64,000 nucleotides of DNA from Deltaproteobacteria bacterium. GTDB lineage: Bacteria; Desulfobacterota; Syntrophia; Syntrophales; UBA2210. The translations under genes and the position numbers were made by a program. The notes beneath the pieces were generated by a model. That model saw nothing but the letters and a program-made list of their open reading frames with translations, searched no databases and was not told the DNA's origin. Numbering within the stretch: the first letter of the stretch is position 1; each line of letters opens with the position of its first letter. The stretch covers positions 43,279-107,278 of the forward strand of contig JAFGTS010000032.1 of the NCBI GenBank assembly GCA_016933965.1, in the 5' to 3' direction. Of this stretch, positions 1-6,910 are shown piece after piece.

Positions 1-737
1 CGGTCCTTCTCTTCCGTTGCCTCTTCCGCCTTCATACGGGCCAGGTCCGCGTATCGATGGGCATATGCTATGGCGGCCTTCAGGGTGATCAGGACCGCTT
101 CGAGGAACTCCTTTTGTTCGATGTAATCGGCGGGGACCTCCCTGTCGATCGCCGCAAGTCGTTCCTGTGCCTCTTCCATGATGCCTTTCAGGCCGATCCT
201 GAATATCTTTTCATAGTCGGGGATGCCCAGCTCCGACCAGTGTGTCCAGAGAAAGGTGCCCTCATAGACCCAGTATTTCAGGATGTCCCCCGTGAACGCT
301 TTCTGCTGGATGTCACTGATGGACCTGCCTTTCCAGTATTCGACCATTTCAGACAGTTCCCGGCGCCCCTCGTCGTCGAGGAGTGCCTGTCCTTCCTGCC
401 CGGTGACGACCCTCTTGACGGAACGCCAGTTCATGTCGATGCCGAAATAGAGGCCTTCCGGCGTTGCGGCGGCGTTTCCCACGAGCCGTTCCCAATCCTG
501 AATATACAGGTCCATCTTGTTCAAAATATTTTCGAAGGCCTTTGCCCTCCGCAGAACCATGGGGAGACCGTCCGTTTCCCTGTACGATTCCGTGAGATAG
601 CGTGACCGCTGAAGGTCGAGCCTGATATCGGGGCGGTACATGCCTCGTGCGGAATCCTCGTCCTGATATCCCCTCCGCACGTTCCGAACAGCCTTGATGA
701 CCAGTTTGTCTTTGATATGTTCCGCGGCGAGATCCAT
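1..737 (-). CDS. Glycyl radical enzyme (PFL2/pyruvate formate-lyase-like), N-terminal part
   Basis: Open frame of 245 codons from an ATG at 737 running off the left edge, so the C-terminal half with the active-site Cys and glycyl radical loop is not visible. The N-terminus has the signature of the PFL2/dehydratase/arylsuccinate-synthase group of glycyl radical enzymes: RSRYLTESYRET followed by LPMVLRRAKAFENIL. These enzymes use a protein glycyl radical, installed by a radical SAM activase, for C-C or C-O chemistry in strict anaerobes. A strong ribosome site (AGGAGG) lies 4-9 nt upstream of the start. The gene is divergent from the TetR gene at 913, which probably controls it. Which subfamily (pyruvate lyase, diol dehydratase, alkyl- or benzylsuccinate synthase, decarboxylase) cannot be told from this part. 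Confidence 0.85.
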   Translation of the reverse strand, partial: MDLAAEHIKDKLVIKAVRNVRRGYQDEDSARGMYRPDIRLDLQRSRYLTESYRETDGLPMVLRRAKAFENILNKMDLYIQDWERLVGNAAATPEGLYFGIDMNWRSVKRVVTGQEGQALLDDEGRRELSEMVEYWKGRSISDIQQKAFTGDILKYWVYEGTFLWTHWSELGIPDYEKIFRIGLKGIMEEAQERLAAIDREVPADYIEQKEFLEAVLITLKAAIAYAHRYADLARMKAEEATEEKD

Positions 738-766
738 AAGACCCTCCTGTAAAATAAATTGCGTTC

Positions 767-795
767 ATGATACTAAATGGCATTCAATGAGTCAA
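767..795 (-). promoter_or_regulatory. Sigma70-like promoter of the glycyl radical enzyme gene
   Basis: On the minus strand TTGACT (790-795) and TATCAT (767-772) are separated by exactly 17 nt, which puts the start of transcription near 760, about 20 nt ahead of the ATG at 737. An inverted repeat AATGA-N8-TCATT (786-803) covers the -35 box and is a candidate operator for the divergent TetR protein. Confidence 0.6.
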
Positions 796-912
796 TCGTC
801 ATTTTACTTTTTCTGCGATTTGTGTCACAGTGAGGTTCGTGAATTCGCGTGGCATTGAGGAACGCTTTATTGTAAAGAGATAAACAGGAATATCGAGCGG
901 GGAGCTTACACA

Positions 913-1551
913 GTGGAAAAATCGACCTTCAGCGATCTCAAGTTGCAGGAACGGGAAACCCGGAAGAATTTGATAATCGATGCGGCGGAGCGAGTATTCG
1001 CCGTCAAACAGTTCGATCAGGTGAGCATGAAAGAGATTGCGAGGGAAGCCGGCATTTCGGCGGCGTCGATATATACCTACTTTACCGATCAGGAGCATCT
1101 TTTTGTCGAGGCCTTTCTCAGGGAAACGACGTCCCTTGTGGATACGCTCAAGGCCAACATATGCGACCGGGAAGAGGTGGACATGGAAGCCGTTATCAAT
1201 GTCTTTCTCGAATATTTCAGCGAACATGACGCCTATTTCAGGATGATGGCCCACTTCATGCTGTACGGAAAGATCGGATCCGAAGCGCTGGAAAAATTGA
1301 ATCACACGGCGCGCGGGGTCGTGGACCTGTTCGATACGATATTCATAAAGATGAAATATGAAGGGGACGATGTACGGCTCATGTCGCATACGTTCTTTGC
1401 GGCATTGAATGGGATAATGATAAATTTTCGAAGATACCCGGGGAGAAGTGAAGAAGAGATCCTGTCTCACATGAAACGGCTTGGAAAGATCGTGGCGGAG
1501 CTCTTCGGGACGTACCTGAAGCAAAAGGCGGGATCAGGTCCGGCAATATAA
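913..1551 (+). CDS. TetR/AcrR family transcriptional regulator
   Basis: 212 aa, GTG start with GGGGAG 8 nt upstream. Residues about 15-62 form the TetR helix-turn-helix (IIDAAERVF ... MKEIAREAGISAASIYTYF), and the all-helical C-terminal domain is the ligand-binding and dimerisation part. The GISAASIYTYF recognition helix is typical of the family. The gene is divergent from the glycyl radical enzyme gene, an arrangement usually seen when the regulator represses its neighbour. The ligand is unknown. A rho-independent terminator follows immediately, so it is probably monocistronic. Confidence 0.9.
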   Translation: MEKSTFSDLKLQERETRKNLIIDAAERVFAVKQFDQVSMKEIAREAGISAASIYTYFTDQEHLFVEAFLRETTSLVDTLKANICDREEVDMEAVINVFLEYFSEHDAYFRMMAHFMLYGKIGSEALEKLNHTARGVVDLFDTIFIKMKYEGDDVRLMSHTFFAALNGIMINFRRYPGRSEEEILSHMKRLGKIVAELFGTYLKQKAGSGPAI

Positions 1552-1556
1552 CATAG

Positions 1557-1597
1557 AAAGGGTCAACGGTAGACTTGACCCCTTTATTCTTTATTTG
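1557..1597 (+). terminator. Rho-independent terminator after the TetR gene
   Basis: AAAGGGTCAA (1557-1566) pairs with TTGACCCCTTT (1575-1585, one bulged C) around an 8-nt loop and is followed by an ATTCTTTATTT tract. It begins 5 nt after the TetR stop codon. Confidence 0.7.
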
Positions 1598-1600
1598 TGA

Positions 1601-1940
1601 TTCGTGATTCGGAAAGTTTTTTTCTTAACGCTTCACGTTTTACGTCTCACGCTGTTTATCTTTCTTGTCGTTTTTCCTTCCTTTTTTTCCTCTCAAACAG
1701 GATATCGGAATTTGCAGTACCTGTTTCAGGCATATCGGAACTACTGGTTCCGATATGCTAAAATGTCTTATGATATCGAAAGGATATCATAATTTCTTCA
1801 TGCTGCAACCGGAGACGCTGATGAAAATCGGAACTGCCGGTTCCGACCAACGACACCATCATTCCAGATATATCATTTAATATCATATAGTTGCGTCGCT
1901 GGTACGCCTTTTGCGATTTGTGCCGCATAGTGAGGAACGG
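1601..1940. repeat. AT-rich spacer with an array of inverted repeats
   Basis: This 435-nt gap (1552-1986) has no credible gene. It contains three dyads. GCATATCGGAAC-N5-GTTCCGATATGC spans 1730-1758. TTATGATATC-N5-GATATCATAA spans 1768-1792. TCGGAAC-N5-GTTCCGA spans 1828-1846. The first and third share the same core, CGGAAC-N5-GTTCCG, at 93-nt spacing, and all three have a 5-nt centre. Around them are low-complexity runs (GTGATTCGTGATTCGG near 1598-1613 and a CACGTTTTACGTCTCACG run near 1634-1651). An 11-mer TGCGATTTGTG at 1912 repeats the one at 814 upstream of the TetR gene. The elements could be operators, a small repeat family or transcript hairpins. Confidence 0.6.
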
Positions 1941-1986
1941 TTCATTGGTGACAAGAGGAATTATTGCGGTGAAGAAGGGTGACGTC

Positions 1987-2217
1987 ATGTTGAAAGGGAT
2001 CGTGATTCCCATAGAGTGGGATGAGAACGGCTGTGTGACCGCCGTGGCCCTCTCCACCCACACCGAAGACAGTTATGTGATCGAGCGGTTCGGCAAGGGA
2101 CGTGACCTTTTTGAGTATCTCCAGTCCGAGGTCGCGGTGAATGGTGTCGTGCGGAGGGTTTCCGGGGCGAAGCACCTGCGGGTGACGGATTTCCGGTTGA
2201 CGAAAGCATGGGATTGA
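1987..2217 (+). CDS. Conserved small protein of unknown function
   Basis: 76 aa, soluble and charged, starting MLKGIVIPIEWDENG, with no signal peptide or membrane segment. ATG 1987 was chosen because GAAGG lies 6-8 nt upstream; in-frame codons further upstream give a non-conserved-looking extension. The sequence is dominated by short beta-strand patterns (VIPIEW, VTAVALS, YVIERF, GVVRRV) and resembles small deltaproteobacterial proteins that often sit beside an exported OB-like protein, which is the case here. No function is assigned. Confidence 0.65.
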   Translation: MLKGIVIPIEWDENGCVTAVALSTHTEDSYVIERFGKGRDLFEYLQSEVAVNGVVRRVSGAKHLRVTDFRLTKAWD

Positions 2218-2278
2218 AGGCCTGTGACAGTGAACGGGGGTATTTCCCCTGAAACATGCCTGTAAGGAGGAGATGTAT

Positions 2279-2566
2279 ATGGTGAGGCGAAGAAATCGGG
2301 GTATTATCGGCATAGTGATCATTATTGCCTGCGTCGGGCTTTTTTTCAGTGTTTCCGGGGCCGGTGAGCTGATGACCATCACCGGCCAGGTTACTGAGGA
2401 TTTTCAAATCCTTTCCGATGACGGTATCCCCTATGAGATACTTATCAATGATATGGGCGCGGAGATCGTTGACCATATCGGAGAGCGGGTGAAGGTCACC
2501 GGCATTGTTGAGGAAGACGAAGGCTACAAGGTCATTGATGTTCAGTCATATACCGTTCTGGAATAA
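2279..2566 (+). CDS. Small exported or membrane-anchored OB-fold-like protein
   Basis: 95 aa from ATG 2279, placed 8 nt after AAGGAGG; the ATG at 2273 is too close to that ribosome site. Residues 8-28 (RGIIGIVIIIACVGLFFSV) form a signal anchor or uncleaved signal peptide. The remaining 65 residues (TITGQVTEDFQILSDDG ... GERVKVTGIVEEDEGYKVIDVQSY) have the alternating strand pattern of a small OB-type fold of the kind seen in periplasmic YgiW/BOF-like proteins. It lies 61 nt downstream of the preceding small gene in the same direction. The ligand is unknown. Confidence 0.65.
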   Translation: MVRRRNRGIIGIVIIIACVGLFFSVSGAGELMTITGQVTEDFQILSDDGIPYEILINDMGAEIVDHIGERVKVTGIVEEDEGYKVIDVQSYTVLE

Positions 2567-2636
2567 AGAACCGGTGCAGAGGACACCGTAGTAAGATTGA
2601 AAAATTAACGACATGATGGAAGGGAGAGTGAACAGC

Positions 2637-3980
2637 ATGGAAAAGGAAATTTCGGCTCACGAGGAGATCGAGCCTCCCGGTTCGGGGGGCGTTGGCGGGC
2701 TCTTGTGGCGTGAGCCGGGGGAGGCTCTTCAGCCGGACCCGGTTCCATGGAATCAGGGAAACAGGAAAAAGAAAAGGATCGCCGTTTCGAAAAAGGCGTC
2801 CCACGGGGGATGCGTCACCAGTGAGAAAGCGGTGCTGTTCATGCGGCGCCATTTTCCGGGTGTAACGGTCCGGGAGTGGAGTGACTGGCAGTGGCAGTTG
2901 CAGCACTGTATTTCAAGCTCCTTCGAGCTGGATCGAATGCTCAGGCTCAGTGAAGATGAACGTAACGCCCTGGCACGATACGGAACGTCACTACCGGTGG
3001 CAATAACACCGTATTACGCGAGCCTCATCGATCCCGATGATCCCGGACAGCCGATCCGCAGAACGGTGATCCCCGTTACCGCTGAAATGAACTGGAGCAC
3101 GGGGGAAAGCGAAGACCCCCTCAATGAAGACGATGACAGTCCTGTTCCGGGGCTGGTTCACCGATACCCGGACAGGGTCCTTTTCCTGGTGACTGATTTC
3201 TGTTCGACCTATTGTCGCTATTGCACCCGCTCGAGACGGGTCGGAAAACCCTCGGGCTGCCTGACGGGAACGAAGCGGTGGGAACAGGCCATCGCGTACA
3301 TTGAGTCCACCCCGTCCATCCGTGACGTGCTGGTTTCCGGCGGCGACCCCCTGACACTTTCCGACGACCGGATCGAGTGGCTCCTTGAGAGACTGCGGCG
3401 TATTCCTCATGTGGAAGTGCTGAGGATCGGCACGAAGGCCCCCATGGTCCTTCCCCAGAGGATCACGCCAGCCCTGGTGCGGATGCTCAAGCGGTATCAC
3501 CCCCTGTGGATCAGCATTCATTGCACGCATCCCGACGAGCTGACCGAAGAAACGCAGCAGGCCTGCCGGCGTCTCGCCGATGCCGGGATACCCCTTCAGA
3601 GCCAGACGGTGCTCCTCTCGGGGATCAATGACGATGTTGCGACCCTGACGAAGCTTTTTCACGGGCTGGTGCGCAGCCGGGTCCGTCCCTACTATCTCTT
3701 CCAGTGTGACCCGATCCCGGGTTCCGGGCATTTCCGGACGCCCGTCGCCAAGGGGATCGAGCTCATGCGGGGGATCAGGGGATTCACCAGCGGCTTCGCC
3801 GTGCCAACTTTCGTTATCGACTGTCCCGGCGGCGGCGGCAAGGTCCCCATCGGATTCGATTACACGGCCGGTCATGACGGTGAAGACCTGGTACTGCGGA
3901 ACTACCAGGGAAATACGTACCGGTATCCCGATACCGGTGCTGATCGGTACCGGGGTCACAGGGAGGTGCCCGGCAGATGA
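2637..3980 (+). CDS. KamA family radical SAM protein (lysine 2,3-aminomutase-like)
   Basis: 447 aa. ATG 2637 has GGGAGAG 8 nt upstream; the in-frame ATG at 2613 has none. The radical SAM cluster motif CSTYCRYC is at residues 189-196 and the PLP lysine is Lys402 in the PGGGGK loop. Asp358 (FQCD) and Asp395 (VIDCPGGGGK) correspond to the two carboxylates that bind the lysine side-chain amine in clostridial lysine 2,3-aminomutase (Asp293 and Asp330, from memory), so a lysine-like substrate is more likely than glutamate. The expected product would be a beta-amino acid such as beta-lysine. The stop codon overlaps the start of the first ATP-grasp ligase (ATGA), so the product is probably used by the downstream ligases. 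The first 60 residues are Pro/Gly-rich and charged, unlike typical KamA. Confidence 0.85.
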   Translation: MEKEISAHEEIEPPGSGGVGGLLWREPGEALQPDPVPWNQGNRKKKRIAVSKKASHGGCVTSEKAVLFMRRHFPGVTVREWSDWQWQLQHCISSSFELDRMLRLSEDERNALARYGTSLPVAITPYYASLIDPDDPGQPIRRTVIPVTAEMNWSTGESEDPLNEDDDSPVPGLVHRYPDRVLFLVTDFCSTYCRYCTRSRRVGKPSGCLTGTKRWEQAIAYIESTPSIRDVLVSGGDPLTLSDDRIEWLLERLRRIPHVEVLRIGTKAPMVLPQRITPALVRMLKRYHPLWISIHCTHPDELTEETQQACRRLADAGIPLQSQTVLLSGINDDVATLTKLFHGLVRSRVRPYYLFQCDPIPGSGHFRTPVAKGIELMRGIRGFTSGFAVPTFVIDCPGGGGKVPIGFDYTAGHDGEDLVLRNYQGNTYRYPDTGADRYRGHREVPGR

Positions 3981-4969
3981 AGATCGGCATGACCTATGAC
4001 CTGAAAGATGATTACCTCAAGGCCGGGTTCGGTGCCGAGGAAACGGCGGAATTCGATAAATCGGAAACGATCGATTCGATCGAGGAGTGCCTGCACGGCC
4101 TGGGCCATGATGTTGAGCGCATCGGGAACGTGAAGGCCCTCGTGGCGAAGCTTCATGACGGTAAGCGGTGGGACCTCGTGTTCAATATAGCCGAGGGGCT
4201 GCGGGGATTCGGTCGGGAGGCCCAGGTCCCGGCCATACTTGACGCTTTCGATATCCCCTATACCTTCTCCGATCCACTGGTGCTGACCCTGACGCTCCAC
4301 AAGGGAATGGCGAAGCACGTTGTCCGTGACCTCGGTATTCCCACGCCCGATTTTGTCGTCGTGGAGGCGGCATCCGACCTTCCGGCGGTGTCGCTTCCCT
4401 ATCCGTTATTCGCAAAGCCCGTCGCGGAAGGGACCAGCAAGGGGATCGACGGGACCTCGCGGATCGAGGACGCCGCGTCGCTGGGGAACGTATGCCGGCG
4501 CCTGATGGCCGAATACGATCAACCCGTGCTGGTGGAGACCTATCTGCCCGGCCGGGAGTTTACCGTGGGGATCGTGGGAACGGGACGCGCGGCCCGCGCC
4601 ATCGGGGCGGTGGAAATTCTTCTGAGGGGCGACGCGGAACCCGGAGCGTATTCCTATGTGAACAAGGAGAATTACAAGAAGCTGGTGGAATACCGCCTGG
4701 CGGAAGACGAAGCGGCGACCCGCGCCTCGGAAACCGCCCTTGCCGTGTGGCGCGGCCTCGGCTGCCGCGACGCGGGACGGGTCGATATCCGCCTTGACGC
4801 CGGCGGTGTGCCGAATTTTATCGAGGTGAACCCGCTGGCCGGGCTTCACCCCGAGAATTCCGATATCTGCATCATCGCCAACCAGGTTGGAATGGGTTAC
4901 AGAAACCTCATTGCCGAGATCGTGGGATCGGCACTGCATCGACTGAACGGCGGGGGAAGGGTCCGGTAG
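3977..4969 (+). CDS. ATP-grasp ligase, D-Ala-D-Ala ligase-like (first of two)
   Basis: 330 aa in the Ddl subclass of ATP-grasp carboxylate-amine ligases. The nucleotide-binding lysine region is LPYPLFAKPVAEGTSKG, the lid/adenine region is VLVETYLPGREFTVG, and the metal-binding end is IEVNPLAGLHPENSD, close to the EVNTLPG motif of Ddl. True Ddl proteins sit in cell-wall clusters; this one overlaps the KamA gene by 4 nt and is followed 7 nt later by a second, divergent ATP-grasp gene. It is inferred to join the KamA-derived amino acid to another amino acid or carboxylate through an acyl-phosphate. The N-terminus MKIGMTYDLKDDY is typical of uncharacterised Ddl paralogues. Confidence 0.85.
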   Translation: MKIGMTYDLKDDYLKAGFGAEETAEFDKSETIDSIEECLHGLGHDVERIGNVKALVAKLHDGKRWDLVFNIAEGLRGFGREAQVPAILDAFDIPYTFSDPLVLTLTLHKGMAKHVVRDLGIPTPDFVVVEAASDLPAVSLPYPLFAKPVAEGTSKGIDGTSRIEDAASLGNVCRRLMAEYDQPVLVETYLPGREFTVGIVGTGRAARAIGAVEILLRGDAEPGAYSYVNKENYKKLVEYRLAEDEAATRASETALAVWRGLGCRDAGRVDIRLDAGGVPNFIEVNPLAGLHPENSDICIIANQVGMGYRNLIAEIVGSALHRLNGGGRVR

Positions 4970-4976
4970 GCGGTCC

Positions 4977-5993
4977 ATGGGCAAATCTCTGATCGGTATC
5001 GTCCACAATGTTCCCCGCGCTGAAGGATATGATTTCACCGATTCTTCGCAGGATGTCCTCGTTCAGGTGGGATCCGTTGAAAAAGCCCTCGGTGAGCTCG
5101 GGTATTCATCCCGGCGGATCCCCTTCACGAGAGATGTGGACAGGTTTGTCGGCGATGTGCGCAGAGAAAAGATCGGTCTGGCCTTCAACCTCTGCGAGAC
5201 CGTTGACGAGGAGCCCCTCTTCGCGGGTCACGCGGCGGCCGTCATGGAGCTTCTCGATATCGCCTTCACGGGGTCTCCCTCGATGGCGATCATGAACACC
5301 ACCGATAAGGTCATGACCAAGCGGATATTGAAAGCCTGCGGGATCAGGACCCCGGAATACCTTATCTACGAAGGTTCGGGGCATTTCAATCCGGGGTGCC
5401 TGCGGTTTCCCCTTATCGTCAAACCACGGTTCGAGGACGCCAGTGTCGGTATCGACCAGGAATCCATATTCAGCGGGGAAAAGAAATTGAAGGAGAAACT
5501 CCCCGTGCTTTTCAAACGGTTCGGTCCCCTGCTGGTCGAGGAGTACATCGAGGGAGATGAATATAATGTATCGCTTTTCGGACATCCCGTCCCCCGCGTG
5601 ATGCCCGTGGCGGAAATAGATTTCTCGGCCTTTCCCGGGGAACTGCACCGCATTGTCGGCTACCGGGCAAAATGGGATGAAACGTCCTTTGAATTTCATC
5701 ATACGCCGCGACGATTTCCTGATGACCTGAGCCCGTCGCTGCGGAACAATCTCGAAGCGACGGCCCTTGAGTGTTTCCACATTTTCATGCTGCGTGATTA
5801 CGGGCGTGTCGATATCCGGGTGGACCGGAACCAGCGGCCCCATGTACTTGAAGTGAACGCGAACCCCTGCATAAGCCCCGACGCGGGATTCCCGGCATCC
5901 CTGGCACAGGCCGGGATATCGTACCGTGACATGATCAGCCATTTCATCACGTTCGCCGCACGGCGCTCATCAGCCCATGATCAGACCCGTTAA
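4977..5993 (+). CDS. ATP-grasp ligase, D-Ala-D-Ala ligase-like (second of two)
   Basis: 338 aa, same overall architecture as the preceding ligase but clearly diverged. It has the N-terminal Rossmann-like domain (GIVHNVPRAEGYD), the ATP lysine in FPLIVKPRFEDASVG, the lid motif LLVEEYIEGDEYNV and the metal-binding motif LEVNANPCISPDAGF. It starts 8 nt after the previous stop and overlaps the GNAT gene by 17 nt, so all four genes are translationally coupled. Two consecutive, non-identical ATP-grasp ligases suggest two successive amide-forming steps. Substrates are unknown and a role in peptidoglycan is not indicated by context. Confidence 0.85.
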   Translation: MGKSLIGIVHNVPRAEGYDFTDSSQDVLVQVGSVEKALGELGYSSRRIPFTRDVDRFVGDVRREKIGLAFNLCETVDEEPLFAGHAAAVMELLDIAFTGSPSMAIMNTTDKVMTKRILKACGIRTPEYLIYEGSGHFNPGCLRFPLIVKPRFEDASVGIDQESIFSGEKKLKEKLPVLFKRFGPLLVEEYIEGDEYNVSLFGHPVPRVMPVAEIDFSAFPGELHRIVGYRAKWDETSFEFHHTPRRFPDDLSPSLRNNLEATALECFHIFMLRDYGRVDIRVDRNQRPHVLEVNANPCISPDAGFPASLAQAGISYRDMISHFITFAARRSSAHDQTR

Positions 5994-6447
5994 TCCTTCC
6001 GACAGAGAACAGATCCTGAGCATCCTTGGCGGGTGGGACGCCTTCAACGAAGAGGAGGTCCTGGTCGCCATGGAGCTTGTCGACGATGTTCTTTCAAAAG
6101 GGAAGAACAGCGATTACCTGATCTTTTGCGATGTTGACGGCAGGGAGCGTGTGGAAGGCTATATCTGTTTCGGTCGGATCCCCCTCACCGATTTCTGCTA
6201 TGACCTGTACTGGATAGCCGTGGACCGGAGCAGCGCCCGGCGGGGCGTGGGGAGGAGACTCCTTACGTTCATGGAGGAAGATGTTCGTCACCGGGGCGGC
6301 AGGAAGGTCTATATTGACACATCGTCCACGTCCGGATACGGGCCGGCCAGAGATTTTTATGAACACCACGGGTATCGGGTCGTCTGCACGATCAGGGACT
6401 TTTATCGGGATGGAGACCACAAGGTATTGTATTGTAAAGAGATATGA
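5977..6447 (+). CDS. GNAT family N-acetyltransferase
   Basis: 156 aa, single GNAT domain. The acetyl-CoA pyrophosphate-binding motif A is RRGVGRRLL near residues 87-95, with the motif B end GYGPARDFYEHHGYRVV near 123-139. The start lies inside the previous ligase gene. In the classical osmolyte pathway a KamA-type mutase works with an acetyltransferase (AblB) to make N-epsilon-acetyl-beta-lysine. This GNAT is much shorter than AblB (about 270 aa) and is accompanied by two ligases, so the product here is probably different. Acetylation of an amino group on the KamA/ATP-grasp product is an inference from the operon. Confidence 0.85.
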   Translation: MIRPVNPSDREQILSILGGWDAFNEEEVLVAMELVDDVLSKGKNSDYLIFCDVDGRERVEGYICFGRIPLTDFCYDLYWIAVDRSSARRGVGRRLLTFMEEDVRHRGGRKVYIDTSSTSGYGPARDFYEHHGYRVVCTIRDFYRDGDHKVLYCKEI

Positions 6448-6484
6448 AACACGAAAATCCACACATGCAAGGAGCAGGTCAGGT

Positions 6485-6694
6485 ATGGAAGACATTTTGA
6501 TCAAATGCGTTCAGTGTAACCGGGAGTTTGTCTTTTCGGCGGGCGAACAGAGTTTTTACCAGAGCAGGAATTTCACCTATCCGAAGCGCTGTCCCGAGTG
6601 CCGGAAGAAACGGTCTGATGAGAAAACCTCGGGCGGGAACACCAGAGAACGTCGAGCGAGCGGTCCTCGCGGTCGGGACCCGCTCTCCGTCTAA
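6485..6694 (+). CDS. Small zinc-ribbon protein (zf_Tbcl-like)
   Basis: 69 aa from ATG 6485, 37 nt after the GNAT stop. It carries two CxxC pairs, KCVQCNREF and RCPECRKKR, separated by FSAGEQSFYQSRNF, the arrangement of the short probable-zinc-ribbon family PF13451. The C-terminus is basic and disordered. It may be the last gene of the KamA operon or an unrelated small nucleic-acid-binding protein. Confidence 0.75.
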   Translation: MEDILIKCVQCNREFVFSAGEQSFYQSRNFTYPKRCPECRKKRSDEKTSGGNTRERRASGPRGRDPLSV

Positions 6695-6763
6695 GAATAG
6701 TCACCCGGATGCGGACCCGTTGGGTCGATCGCCGGGGGCGACATTCGACGGGTGAGTCCGTTC

Positions 6764-6792
6764 TTGACTTTCCGTGCCGATTTTCCTAAACC
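6764..6792 (+). promoter_or_regulatory. Candidate promoter of the acyl-CoA ligase gene
   Basis: TTGACT (6764-6769) and TAAACC (6787-6792) with a 17-nt spacer in the 216-nt gap before the ligase. The -10 box is a weak match. Confidence 0.4.
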
Positions 6793-6910
6793 TTTTTCAT
6801 CAGCGATCTTCATGCCGGGCACATCTGTGTCCCGTTCACGGAAGGGAAAATGACGCCGTTCGGCGGGGGTGGAGGTGTGTCCGCCCTCGTCGCGGCAGAA
6901 GGAGGGAAGG

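Noticed and set aside
57..783. Open frames of 182 aa (+) and 144 aa (-) over the left end
   Set aside because: Both are shadows of the real minus-strand glycyl radical enzyme frame, which runs off the edge and has the family motif and a ribosome site.
2991..3959. 322-aa minus-strand open frame
   Set aside because: Antisense to the KamA gene; Gly/His/Pro-rich composition and no recognisable motif.
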